A stretch of 48,084 nucleotides of DNA from a virus: positions 1 through 48,084 of the IMG/VR virus record IMGVR_UViG_3300050821_000267; one strand, given 5' to 3'. Shown one piece after another: positions 38,756-46,450 of the stretch; positions within the stretch are counted from its first letter, which is position 1, and each line of letters opens with the position of its first letter. A program made the position numbers and the translations under genes. The notes below the pieces were generated by a model, which worked only from the letters and a program-made list of their open reading frames with translations, had not been told where the DNA came from and ran no database searches.

Positions 38756-39763
38756 ATGGAAGAAAAGTTGATTGGGAATGCGGATGAGATTGCAGAACTG
38801 TACCCAAAACTAACTGGGGATTTCAAACTGATGCAATCCTTCTGGTCTTCTCCCGAGGCATTTGCTGCCAATGTGGAGAAGGCAGGACAGAATAATTCCT
38901 GGAACGACTCCGGTTGGGGCTACGACTCTGGTGAAGACTGGTATGGTACCAAGTCGATGCAAGATGCCTTGAAACTGATCCGAGAGGGTTGGAAAGAAGG
39001 AGCGGAGAAAGCTTCCAGGCTGCAGGGTAAGATCCTATCACAACATCCTTTGCAGCGGAAACAGATAAGCTACGACATCGTTGGGGCGTATCCTAACGTA
39101 CCTCGGGCTGTCGCAGGTAACCCGTTGAACATGCGGGTACCTGATTTGACGAAGGCAAGTAGACGTCCAGTGGTTACACTGATGTCTAACATGGGTGCTA
39201 GTTGTGGGCACTCGTCTGATGAACTCGTCAACAGGGCGGCCGTAGTGGCCGCTCTGGTTGACCAGATCGAAGCTGCAGGATATGCCTGTGAAGTAATAGG
39301 CATGGCTTGGGGAGCAAATAATAATCATGGGATTAAGGTACGTACTAACGTAATCCTTAAGAACAGTAGCCAACCTGTGGATATCACTAGGCTAGCCTTT
39401 GGCTTAGGACATGCTTCCATGTTTCGTAGACTTGTCTTTGCTGAATGGTGTCAAGATCCTTTCACCAAAGATTTGGGAAGTCATCTAGGCTATCCTGATG
39501 CTCTTAAGCCCTCCAAAGAGCTTGCAGAGAACAACGTGTATGTGATACCTTCTGTCCAAGGACACGGTAAGCTCTTCAAGACAGAAGAAGCAGCAGAGAC
39601 AGAAGGACTGAAGTTTATCCTTAGGTCTATGCGAGACCAAGGCTTCCCTATGTTCAAGAAATTGAAGTGGGATGATGATCCTAAAGAGGGCGATGAAAAG
39701 CCTATCCTGTATGTTGAAGCTCCACCTGATTTTGATGATGAGGATGAGGATGATGATAATTGA
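38756..39763 (+). CDS. Partner of the AAA+ ATPase, vWA-like, 335 aa
   Basis: ATG 38756, right after the ATPase stop, is preferred over the in-frame ATG 38729 inside that gene. The N-terminal half has FWSSPEAFAANVEKAG, then WGYDSGEDWYGTKS and LIREGWKEGAEKA. The C-terminal half has a Rossmann-like vWA pattern: RRPVVTLMSNMGASCGHSS, then VVAALVDQIEAAGYACEVIG. The MIDAS DxSxS is degenerate (SNMGAS). A very acidic tail (DFDDEDEDDDN) ends the protein. The pair recalls CobS/CobT-type phage modules; the target is unknown. Confidence 0.65.
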   Translation: MEEKLIGNADEIAELYPKLTGDFKLMQSFWSSPEAFAANVEKAGQNNSWNDSGWGYDSGEDWYGTKSMQDALKLIREGWKEGAEKASRLQGKILSQHPLQRKQISYDIVGAYPNVPRAVAGNPLNMRVPDLTKASRRPVVTLMSNMGASCGHSSDELVNRAAVVAALVDQIEAAGYACEVIGMAWGANNNHGIKVRTNVILKNSSQPVDITRLAFGLGHASMFRRLVFAEWCQDPFTKDLGSHLGYPDALKPSKELAENNVYVIPSVQGHGKLFKTEEAAETEGLKFILRSMRDQGFPMFKKLKWDDDPKEGDEKPILYVEAPPDFDDEDEDDDN

Positions 39764-41700
39764 AACTAGCAATTGATATTGAAGCCAATGCATTAGTTAA
39801 GCCTGATAAGATTTGGGTTATTGTCTGTAAGGATTTAGACACAGGCGAATATCATATCTTCAGGGAGGTGACCAATGATGCGGAAGCTAAGAAAGCTTTT
39901 CTTGCACTACTTGATAAGTGCACTCTACTTGTTGGTCATCATATACTGGGATATGATCTTCCGGTTGTTGAGGATCTCTTGCAAGTACGATTTGAAGTTG
40001 ACAAGAGCGTTGACACTTACATTGTTAGCAAGCTTGCCAACTACTCTAGACCGGATGGCCACTCTATACAGGAGTATGGTCTTGAATTTGGACTAGAGAA
40101 GATTGATTTTAGCGACTTTACCAAGTACTCATTAGAAATGGAGAAGTACTGTGTACGTGACGTTGACATTTGTGAGCGAATATACCGTAAGTATTTACGA
40201 TACATTCATGATTGTGGAGATGCGATCCTACTCGAGTCTCAGTTTCAACTGATCGTTAGCCAATTACATCGGAACGGTTTCTCGTTTAATACTAAGAAAG
40301 CAGAGAAGTTGCTCTTGAAGGTTAAGGAGGATTTAGATGTCCTCGACAAAGAAATCGAGAAAGCGTTCCCCAAGAGATTGCGTCCTGTCCGAGAAGTTCA
40401 CCCTGTATATACCAAGTTCGGAACACTTAATAAGAAAGACTTCCGATGGGTGGAAGACGGTGATCTCTCACAATTCGCAGGAGGTCCTTTCACTCTGTGT
40501 CGATGGGAAGAATTCAACCCGGCTTCACCTAAGCAAGTGGTTGATGTCCTTAATGGTGCGGGGTGGGTTCCTTCAGATAAGACGAAGACGCACGTCGACG
40601 TTGAAAGAGAAATAAACAGGATCAAGTTTAGCAGAGACAAGAACAAAGACCTTGACTTAACAAGGCTTTCTGCTAGACTTGAGGGACTGAAGAAGTACGG
40701 TTGGAAGATCAATGAACAGAACTTAAGTACCTTACCTTCTTCAGCTCCTACTCCTGCTCGAACGCTAGCTAAGCGTATCCTACTTGAGTCCAGACGCCGT
40801 ACTCTAACTGAATGGTTAGGGCTGGTCGACGAGAGTGGCCGGATCCATGGCGAGTTTTATGGGATCGGTGCCTGGACCCATAGGATGGCTCACCAGAAGC
40901 CTAACACAGCGAACATACCTAATGCTCATAAGCAAGACGGTAGTGTTAAATTGCTGGGAAAGGAGTTAAGGTCGCTGTGGCAAGCACCTAAAGAGAGATT
41001 ACTCGTAGGTGTGGATGCAGAAGGTATTCAGCTTAGAATATTTGCTCATTACATTAATGATCCTGAATTTACGGAAGCTTTAATCAATGGACGAAAAGAA
41101 CTTAAAACCGATCCGCACTCCCTTAATAAAACCATTCTCGGACCAGTTTGCAAAACCCGAGACGCTGCGAAAAGGTTTATCTACGCACTACTACTTGGTG
41201 CAGGCTTTGGGAAGCTTACTCAAATATTGGAGTGCTCAAAAGAAGACGCCCAATCAGCTCTTGATCGTGTCCTCGAAAGGTATCAGGGGTTTGATTACCT
41301 TAAAAGAGAAGTCATTCCAAGTGACGCTAAACGAGGATATTTTATCGGACTCGATGGGCGAAGAGTACCAATTCTTGGAAGTACAGTTGGAGAACGAAAA
41401 CACCTCTGTATGTCCGGATATCTCCAAAATGGAGAAGCAATCATTATGAAGAAAGCCACTGTTAAGTGGTTTGATCTTCTAAAGGATGATGATGCAATTT
41501 TAGTTAATTTAGTCCATGATGAATGGCAGACTGAAGTACCAAACAACATGGAAATTGCTTTGAAGATTGCGAAGATGCAATCGGACTCGTTGAAAGAAGT
41601 AGGTGAAGAACTGAAACTTAAGTGTCCTCTTGCAGGTTCGTATTGGAACGACGATGTGAAGGATTATACAATTGGAACAAACTGGTCAGTCACCCACTGA
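39760..41700 (+). CDS. T7-like family A DNA polymerase, 646 aa
   Basis: Starts at TTG 39760, which overlaps the previous stop (TTGA). The 3'-5' exonuclease begins LAIDIEANALV, with both metal ligands of the DxE motif. Polymerase motifs: A VGVDAEGIQLRIFAH (D419), B AKRFIYALLLGAG (K471, Y475, as in T7), C VHDEW (H586, D587, E588). The steric-gate Glu of motif A (E480 in T7) is Gln (Q424). 646 aa, slightly shorter than T7 gp5 (704). It copies the genome with the primase-helicase and SSB; the host thioredoxin-binding loop was not examined. Confidence 0.94.
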   Translation: MKLAIDIEANALVKPDKIWVIVCKDLDTGEYHIFREVTNDAEAKKAFLALLDKCTLLVGHHILGYDLPVVEDLLQVRFEVDKSVDTYIVSKLANYSRPDGHSIQEYGLEFGLEKIDFSDFTKYSLEMEKYCVRDVDICERIYRKYLRYIHDCGDAILLESQFQLIVSQLHRNGFSFNTKKAEKLLLKVKEDLDVLDKEIEKAFPKRLRPVREVHPVYTKFGTLNKKDFRWVEDGDLSQFAGGPFTLCRWEEFNPASPKQVVDVLNGAGWVPSDKTKTHVDVEREINRIKFSRDKNKDLDLTRLSARLEGLKKYGWKINEQNLSTLPSSAPTPARTLAKRILLESRRRTLTEWLGLVDESGRIHGEFYGIGAWTHRMAHQKPNTANIPNAHKQDGSVKLLGKELRSLWQAPKERLLVGVDAEGIQLRIFAHYINDPEFTEALINGRKELKTDPHSLNKTILGPVCKTRDAAKRFIYALLLGAGFGKLTQILECSKEDAQSALDRVLERYQGFDYLKREVIPSDAKRGYFIGLDGRRVPILGSTVGERKHLCMSGYLQNGEAIIMKKATVKWFDLLKDDDAILVNLVHDEWQTEVPNNMEIALKIAKMQSDSLKEVGEELKLKCPLAGSYWNDDVKDYTIGTNWSVTH

Positions 41701-41824
41701 ACTAAAGACTTGGCTGCAGTCTCTCCGAAATAATATGACAGAGTTCAGCAAAGAAGAGATGGATTACCTAATCTTTTTAGTTGATGAAGATATTCGAAGA
41801 AATCCTGAAAGGAGAATTATATGA
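41672..41824 (+). CDS. Small protein overlapping the polymerase end, 50 aa
   Basis: An ORF in another frame starting with TTG 41672, with GAAGGA 8 nt upstream. MEQTGQSPTELKTWLQSLRN, then MTEFSKEEMDYLIFLVDED: a helical acidic protein. The stop overlaps the next ATG. If the TTG is not used, an internal ATG at 41735 would give 29 aa. Confidence 0.55.
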   Translation: MEQTGQSPTELKTWLQSLRNNMTEFSKEEMDYLIFLVDEDIRRNPERRII

Positions 41825-41982
41825 AGTACTTAGTTGATATTGAAGGTTCATTTGAAGTTGATGCTACTAGCGAGACTGCTGCACAGGATATTGTTATGAC
41901 TGTTCTTAACAGTCTTGTGGAGGAAGAGAATACTTCCTTCTTAGCAGACTTCGAAGTTCTGGCTACTAACGAGATTGATTAA
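41821..41982 (+). CDS. Small acidic protein, 53 aa
   Basis: MKYLVDIEGSFEVDATSETA, then VLNSLVEEENTSFLADFEVL. AGGAGA precedes the ATG. Starts in the upstream stop (ATGA) and ends in the SSB start (TAATG). Family not recognised; the coupling to SSB suggests a replication accessory. Confidence 0.6.
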   Translation: MKYLVDIEGSFEVDATSETAAQDIVMTVLNSLVEEENTSFLADFEVLATNEID

Positions 41983-42470
41983 TGGCTGAACGTAAGTCCG
42001 AAGAAATTATATTACACGGTAAGACAAAGTTCTGTAGACCGTATCAGGCAGACGACTACGGTAAGTTTTCAATGCTTCTGTATTTCAAGCCTGAGTCTCT
42101 AGAGAAGTTTAAGTATTTAGGTGTTAAGACTGTATTGAAGAAGGATGACGATGGTTATTATGCCAGGATTAGCTGTCCGGTTCAGAAGCTTATCAAAGGA
42201 CGGATGGTGGGCATGCCTCCCATTCAAGTCATTGACAAGGAAGGTAAACCGTTCCACGACCCCATCGGCGATGGATCTACTGTTGCTGTCAAGGTCGTAT
42301 ACTATAAGTATACCTCTCCGTTGGGAGAGAAGGGAGCGGCTATTCGTTGGACTGGTCTAAAGGTTATGGAACATATTCCTTTTGTTCCTGTAGATCACTT
42401 TAAGGAAGATGAGAAAGCTCAAATAGGCTCTCTCCAAGATCTTCCCGCTACTGTTGAAGAAGGTTGGTAA
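41982..42470 (+). CDS. Single-stranded DNA-binding protein, T7 gp2.5-like, 162 aa
   Basis: An OB-fold ssDNA-binding protein of the phage type. Landmarks: HGKTKFCRPYQADDYGKFSM in the first strand region, VLKKDDDGYYARIS, GMPPIQVIDKEGKPF, then IGDGSTVAVKVVYYKYTSPL and IRWTGLKVMEHIPF. An acidic C-terminal end (PATVEEGW) is typical of SSBs that bind partner replication proteins. The large non-coding tract starts directly after its stop. Confidence 0.82.
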   Translation: MAERKSEEIILHGKTKFCRPYQADDYGKFSMLLYFKPESLEKFKYLGVKTVLKKDDDGYYARISCPVQKLIKGRMVGMPPIQVIDKEGKPFHDPIGDGSTVAVKVVYYKYTSPLGEKGAAIRWTGLKVMEHIPFVPVDHFKEDEKAQIGSLQDLPATVEEGW

Positions 42471-43943
42471 TCGACGGCAGTCTCTCTTCTAGAGAGGGAC
42501 GCGTGTGGTGTAGTGCTCGTATGGGGCTATACTTGACGGTGGACTCTGTGTCGCGACCGTCGCCAATTTGATTAGTTACTTTGGTCGTCTAGAACCGCCT
42601 GTGTGCCTCCAAATAAGGGAGAGTGAAATATCTCTCCTTTGTTTGTAACATGTAAGACCTCAGTCCCAGGCATTGCGTGGCACTAAGACACTAGGGAATA
42701 GGACAACGGTTGTCTACCGTGACCTAAAGAGCCGAGTAATGTGCAGCCCATACCAGTGGCGGAGGGTGTTCTCTAACCCCCACATGATCCAGCACTATGA
42801 CTGGATACTTTGTGAAAGGTGTTCTCGGGCATGTCCGTTTGAAACCTAGTACGTAGGAGTTGCGATCCTACCCGAAACAGAGGTCCATACTCTGGGTAAC
42901 ATCCACGGTTTGTCCGTTTCTGCGGTCAGGTAAGGGAGAAACGCGAGAATACCAGTATGTGCGCCACTCTCCGGTGACAGACGAGTGAGGACTAATAACT
43001 CACCTGCAACAAATAAGCATGTTGCAGAGATCAGTCAGCAATATCCTCTAAGGACGAAGTCCTGTTCAGCATAGGTGGCCCCTGAAGAAGGAAGCGCCAG
43101 ATAAGCGCTGCATAATGCTGAGCCTAATTGTAAATTAGGTTCCTTGGGTGAGCAAAAGAGTGTCAACGCCACCAGGGCTAACAACCCTGGGTAGCAACCA
43201 GAACCTTGCGAGCACGACTCCTGTACGATATCTGGCGTTTGGATGTGGACCAGATTGCTAAGAACTACAGTTCCATATGAGCACTCGCATTGTAGGATAA
43301 CGTAGATGAGAAGCGTAGGTGACGCTGAAAACTGAAGGAATGTCTCAGGTGACGGTTCGACTCCTTCCCCTTAAGAGGGATAGCTCGGTAGCTGAGACCA
43401 GTGCCCCTGGTCTTGTGAGAGACAACTTCCTACGGAAGCTAGTTGGATGCAACCAACATACATACTGGGGTTCGCCGTCCCAGTCCTACGGAAAGTTCTC
43501 GGTACGTGCAGCCAAGATAGTTGGTCCACTAAACGGACTGGCATGCAATCCAAAGCAGACTGTTCTTAACTCGATGACCCTTCTGAGGGCGAGAGACTGT
43601 TAGGGCTCATTACCCCTCCAGGTGGACAGGAAGATGGGTTTGACTCCCAACTCTACATAGGACGCTAGCTAGGGGAAGCCATAGCAGATGTCCGACGGAA
43701 GACCTAGAGAATACGCTATGACCCGAAGTCGGTTTCTTACATAACTGACGAAGTAGGTGAGTCGGAAATCAGTTAAGTCTTCTTGTAGAGAGACTATTCT
43801 TCACCGCACTCGAACCAGAACGGAGGTTGAAATGTGCAAGCGCACTCTGACCGAAGCCGTTCAAAAGTTAAGACTGGTGCCCTGGGTAAGGCCACCTTAA
43901 GTTAACCTTCCGTTGCGTGAGTAGGGAACAATGGAGAAAAACA
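42471..43943 (+). ncRNA. Giant structured non-coding RNA candidate, about 1.45 kb
   Basis: No convincing ORF, but stem after stem. Local helices include CTCTCT/AGAGAG (42482-42496), AAGGGAGAG/CTCTCCTTT (42615-42640), ATCCAG/CTGGAT (42787-42806), GTAGGA/TCCTAC (42853-42871), CTGCAAC/GTTGCAG (43004-43027), AGGAC/GTCCT (43051-43063), CCTAATT/AATTAGG (43123-43139), CCAGGG/CCCTGG (43172-43190) and AGACCAG/CTGGTCT (43395-43413). Longer-range helices: CGCCAGATA (43095-43103) with TATCTGGCG (43229-43237), and AACGGAGGTT (43819-43828) with AACCTTCCGTT (43904-43914, one bulge). T-arm-like pieces occur (GACGGTTCGACTCC, GGGTTCGCCGTCCC). It resembles the GOLLD/ROOL class of phage giant RNAs in size and texture; the family is not confirmed. 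Confidence 0.8.
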
Positions 43944-44255
43944 ATGCCCTACGTTTATATTCCAGATACGCCTCAGACAGCCAGCACCGTGCAGGTTCCC
44001 TCAGGCACAGATCCTTTGAAGGTTATCGAGATTGTAGAACGTCTACGTCGTAAGGACGACAAGAAAAAAGATAAGGCTGCCAAGGAAGAGAAGGAAAAGA
44101 AAGACAAAGAGAAGAAGCCTGAGAAGTTCTATGATCGTAAGTTTAATTTCTTAGAGCTATTTGGTATTACACTACTCATCGGTCCTCTTGTGGGTGTTCT
44201 TGATATAGCCTGCTTGAAGATGTTCCTTAACGCATTACAGACAATTCCAAAGTGA
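43944..44255 (+). CDS. Lys-rich coiled-coil protein with C-terminal TM, 103 aa
   Basis: The ATG at 43944 has GGAG 9 nt upstream and is preferred over the ATG 27 nt earlier. MPYVYIPDTPQTASTVQVPS is followed by a Lys/Asp/Glu-rich helix (KKDKAAKEEKEKKDKEKK, about 45-65) and a membrane segment LFGITLLIGPLVGVLDIACL (about 76-95). It might hold DNA or RNA at the membrane. The stop overlaps the exonuclease GTG start. Confidence 0.6.
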   Translation: MPYVYIPDTPQTASTVQVPSGTDPLKVIEIVERLRRKDDKKKDKAAKEEKEKKDKEKKPEKFYDRKFNFLELFGITLLIGPLVGVLDIACLKMFLNALQTIPK

Positions 44256-45118
44256 ACGAGATTAAAACATTAATACCTGATATCCAGGAACTGGTTACAA
44301 AGAAGAATGGGTGGTTCAATGACGAACTCTCCAAAGACTTTGCTGCGAGCGTTGCTAAACGTGTACAAGACCAGTTTGCAGAGAAAAAGAGAACGCCTGA
44401 ACTCTATCTTAGCCAGATGGGACCGCGCTGTCCTAAAGCACTCTGGCACAGCATTCATACACCGGATCAGGCTGAGAGACTCCCACCGTGGGCAGAAATA
44501 AAGTATTCATTTGGTCATTTAATCGAAGCTCTGGCAATCACTCTAGCTAAGGCTTCTGGACATAAAGTCGAGGGAGAGCAGGATGCTATTACTGTCGATG
44601 GTGTCCGAGGCAGAAGAGATTGTGTTATTGATGGCGCTATATGTGACATCAAATCTTCTAGCAGCCGTTCTTTTCAGAAGTTTAAGGATGGATCAATCGC
44701 TATGGAAGATAGTTTTGGTTATCTGGATCAGTTGGATGGGTATATTTGTGGAAGCCTTCAAGACCCTCTTGTTACAGTGAAGGACCGAGGTTATTTACTT
44801 GTAGTTGACAAGACCCTCGGGCACATGGTATTGTATGAACATGCAGTCAGACTTGACTCGATTAGAATGCGAATTAAGACTTACAAAGAGTACGTTGCTA
44901 GAGATGTTAGTCCATCTTGCACGTGTGGAACCGTTGCCGAAGGAAAGTCTGGAAACATTAAACTCGGTACAAAGGCTAGTTACAGCAGCTATAAATACTG
45001 TTGTTTCCCGAGACTCAGGACTTTCATCTACGCATCAGGACCAGTCTACCTTACCAAAGTAGTGAGGAAACCAGATGTCCCAGAAATTGACAGATATGGA
45101 AACCTCGTCTACGCCTAA
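44252..45118 (+). CDS. PD-(D/E)XK exonuclease (Cas4/RecB-like), 288 aa
   Basis: Starts at GTG 44252, overlapping the previous stop (GTGA). Signatures: FGHLIEAL (88-94, the GxxxE helix), GRRDCVIDGAICDIKSSSSR with D123 and the D132-I-K134 catalytic pair. Cys60 (GPRCPKALWH) plus three or four Cys near the end (SPSCTCG, YCCF) resemble the Fe-S Cys arrangement of Cas4/AddB-type nucleases. It probably does the job of T7 gp6 in host DNA degradation and recombination. Confidence 0.8.
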   Translation: MNEIKTLIPDIQELVTKKNGWFNDELSKDFAASVAKRVQDQFAEKKRTPELYLSQMGPRCPKALWHSIHTPDQAERLPPWAEIKYSFGHLIEALAITLAKASGHKVEGEQDAITVDGVRGRRDCVIDGAICDIKSSSSRSFQKFKDGSIAMEDSFGYLDQLDGYICGSLQDPLVTVKDRGYLLVVDKTLGHMVLYEHAVRLDSIRMRIKTYKEYVARDVSPSCTCGTVAEGKSGNIKLGTKASYSSYKYCCFPRLRTFIYASGPVYLTKVVRKPDVPEIDRYGNLVYA

Positions 45119-45239
45119 GATTGTTGTTACTGTCTTATATAAAGAAGATGATACTTCGTTCCTTACTGCTCAAGAAGCTTTACTATACTATGAGCAAGAT
45201 TTTCAAAACCAGAGAGGTCAATATGAGTCGAGAGATTGA
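45075..45239 (+). CDS. Small protein overlapping the exonuclease end, 54 aa
   Basis: ATG 45075 with AGGAAA 6 nt upstream, 44 nt before the exonuclease stop. MSQKLTDMETSSTPKIVVTV, then YKEDDTSFLTAQEALLYYEQ: an acidic alpha/beta protein. It ends inside the next gene (17-nt overlap). Accepted because of the ribosome-binding site, sensible composition and tight coupling. Confidence 0.5.
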   Translation: MSQKLTDMETSSTPKIVVTVLYKEDDTSFLTAQEALLYYEQDFQNQRGQYESRD

Positions 45240-45423
45240 ATTTAATATCCGCGCTATTGTTAACGGTTTCATCGTTCGTGACTACGATGGTGACTATAAC
45301 CGTTCTGAAATGTTTTTCTCTACTATCCAAGATGCTAATCAATATTTAGTTAACGCCTTTGAAACCAAGATTGCCCAAGAACAAGTTCGAGACGAGAGTC
45401 CAGTCGCAACTCCGTCGGTCTAA
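45223..45423 (+). CDS. Small protein, 66 aa
   Basis: The ATG at 45223 has GAGAGG 6-8 nt upstream; an upstream in-frame extension exists but lacks such a site. MSREIEFNIRAIVNGFIVRD, then FFSTIQDANQYLVNAFETK. Overlaps the endonuclease I start by 65 nt. Confidence 0.6.
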   Translation: MSREIEFNIRAIVNGFIVRDYDGDYNRSEMFFSTIQDANQYLVNAFETKIAQEQVRDESPVATPSV

Positions 45424-45709
45424 GGTCTCGTTCAAGTACGAGTCTGAAAAGATCCCTTACATTCTTGCTAGACATTACATTCCTGACTTTGTCGTTACTA
45501 CACCTACCGGTAAGATCTACGTAGAGTGTAAGGGATACTTCAGACCTGAACATAAGTCTAAGATGGTTGCAGTCAAGAAGTGCAACCCTAAGCTTGACAT
45601 CCGTATAGTGTTCTATAGTTTTAATGAACGGAATGTTAAGTGGGCTTTACGTCACGGTTTCAAATACTCAATTGAAAAGATACCTAAAGAATGGCTTGAG
45701 GGATGGTGA
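45359..45709 (+). CDS. Endonuclease I (Holliday junction resolvase), T7 gp3-like, 116 aa
   Basis: PD-(D/E)XK resolvase. Residues corresponding to T7 E20, D55, E65 and K67 are E11 (KFETRVQSQL), D43 (HYIPDFVV), E56 and K58 (IYVECKG). Further matches: KLDIRIVFYSFNE and FKYSIEKIPKEWLEGW, the family's usual ending. T7 gp3 is 149 aa, so this is slightly short. The start is probably TTG 45359 inside the upstream gene. It resolves branched DNA before packaging and helps degrade host DNA. Confidence 0.9.
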   Translation: MKPRLPKNKFETRVQSQLRRSKVSFKYESEKIPYILARHYIPDFVVTTPTGKIYVECKGYFRPEHKSKMVAVKKCNPKLDIRIVFYSFNERNVKWALRHGFKYSIEKIPKEWLEGW

Positions 45710-45825
45710 TGAGTGATGGAGAATTTGTCATGAGTTCAGGAACTTCATTTGTCTTTGGTCTTGCTATAGGCATTCCTATTGGCATGTTGTTGATCCTGTC
45801 CTATGCTTATACCTTTTGGCAATGA
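45709..45825 (+). CDS. Single-TM micro-protein, 38 aa
   Basis: MSDGEFVMSSGTSFVFGLAI, then GIPIGMLLILSYAYTFWQ: one membrane helix over the last 25 residues. It overlaps the endonuclease stop by one base and the next ATG by 4 nt. A small envelope-acting protein is possible. Confidence 0.5.
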   Translation: MSDGEFVMSSGTSFVFGLAIGIPIGMLLILSYAYTFWQ

Positions 45826-46016
45826 TACACCCTACTAACAAAAGAGAACGTTTGCTTAATGAGCTTAAAAAGAAGTCGGTCCCAAAAGCGGACACCGGCG
45901 CCAAAGGTTGGCGACGACGCAAAGACGACATCAAAGTCAAGGAGACCGAAGATGCTCTTAAAGACCCGGACTATTCCAGTGGAGATGTCGTACTCCAATC
46001 TGTTCTCGAAGATTGA
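45822..46016 (+). CDS. Small basic protein, 64 aa
   Basis: ATG 45822 overlaps the previous stop (ATGA) and is chosen over an upstream TTG. MIHPTNKRERLLNELKKKSV, then GAKGWRRRKDDIKVKETEDA: basic N-terminus, acidic C-terminus. Overlaps the next gene by 65 nt. Unknown. Confidence 0.5.
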   Translation: MIHPTNKRERLLNELKKKSVPKADTGAKGWRRRKDDIKVKETEDALKDPDYSSGDVVLQSVLED

Positions 46017-46206
46017 AGAGTTGTTGAAACTTACTAGGACTATCAAACCTTCCGAGGAAGTGTCTGATATTGAATTTAATCCTATGATCATGTGGGCACA
46101 TGCCCCTAACGGACAGACACCTGAACAGGCTAAGACCTGCTTCAAGATGGATGTGAAGGTCAGGGAGAGAGGGGAGGTGGAAGTTACTTACGAAAAATAT
46201 GACTGA
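45952..46206 (+). CDS. Hypothetical protein, 84 aa
   Basis: ATG 45952 has GGAG 7 nt upstream. A longer in-frame version from 45859 would overlap the 64-aa gene almost completely. MLLKTRTIPVEMSYSNLFSK, then a helix EELLKLTRTIK and a beta tail RGEVEVTYEKYD. The stop overlaps the next start. Confidence 0.5.
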   Translation: MLLKTRTIPVEMSYSNLFSKIEELLKLTRTIKPSEEVSDIEFNPMIMWAHAPNGQTPEQAKTCFKMDVKVRERGEVEVTYEKYD

Positions 46207-46438
46207 ACGGGACTATAAAAAAGAATACAAGGACTACCATGCAAAACCTGAGCAAAAGAAAAGACGTGCTCAGCGTAACAAGGCACGTCGTAAAGCTATG
46301 CGTGATGGTAGAGTTAAGAAGGGTGACGGGAAAGAAGTCGATCATGTCGGATCACACCGTACAGGCAGTCTGGCAAACGTACCAACTCGTGTCACTAGTC
46401 GCACAGCGAATAGGCGTCGACAACCTAAACGTTCATAG
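46199..46438 (+). CDS. Small HNH-like nuclease-family protein, 79 aa
   Basis: The pattern QRNKARRKAMRDGRVKKGDG, then KEVDHVGSHRTGSLANVPTR and TSRTANRRRQPKRS, follows the common short phage HNH proteins (KGDGxxVxH, Asn-rich loop, S..NR). The first His is present (VDH) but the usual HK/HH neighbour and the central Asn are altered, so catalysis is uncertain. Very basic. Confidence 0.65.
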   Translation: MTERDYKKEYKDYHAKPEQKKRRAQRNKARRKAMRDGRVKKGDGKEVDHVGSHRTGSLANVPTRVTSRTANRRRQPKRS

Positions 46439-46450
46439 GATATTAGGATT

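Noticed and set aside
42297-42313. Perfect 7-bp palindromic hairpin GTATACT/AGTATAC
   Set aside because: Within conserved SSB coding sequence (Val-Val-Tyr-Tyr-Lys-Tyr); explained by codons.
43510-43540. Group I intron S/R-like fragments (AAGATAG, ACTAAACGG)
   Set aside because: They are in the wrong order, no exon split or P3-P8 core is evident, and both flanking genes are intact.
43319-43603. 94-aa ORF inside the large RNA
   Set aside because: Non-protein-like composition, no ribosome-binding site, and it crosses several strong hairpins; likely a chance opening.
43743-43775. Hammerhead-like core (CTGACGA ... GGAAA) in the large RNA
   Set aside because: The CTGA is needed to pair with TCAG after GGAAA (AACTGA/TCAGTT hairpin), there is no stem II between the two core pieces and no cleavage triplet in place.
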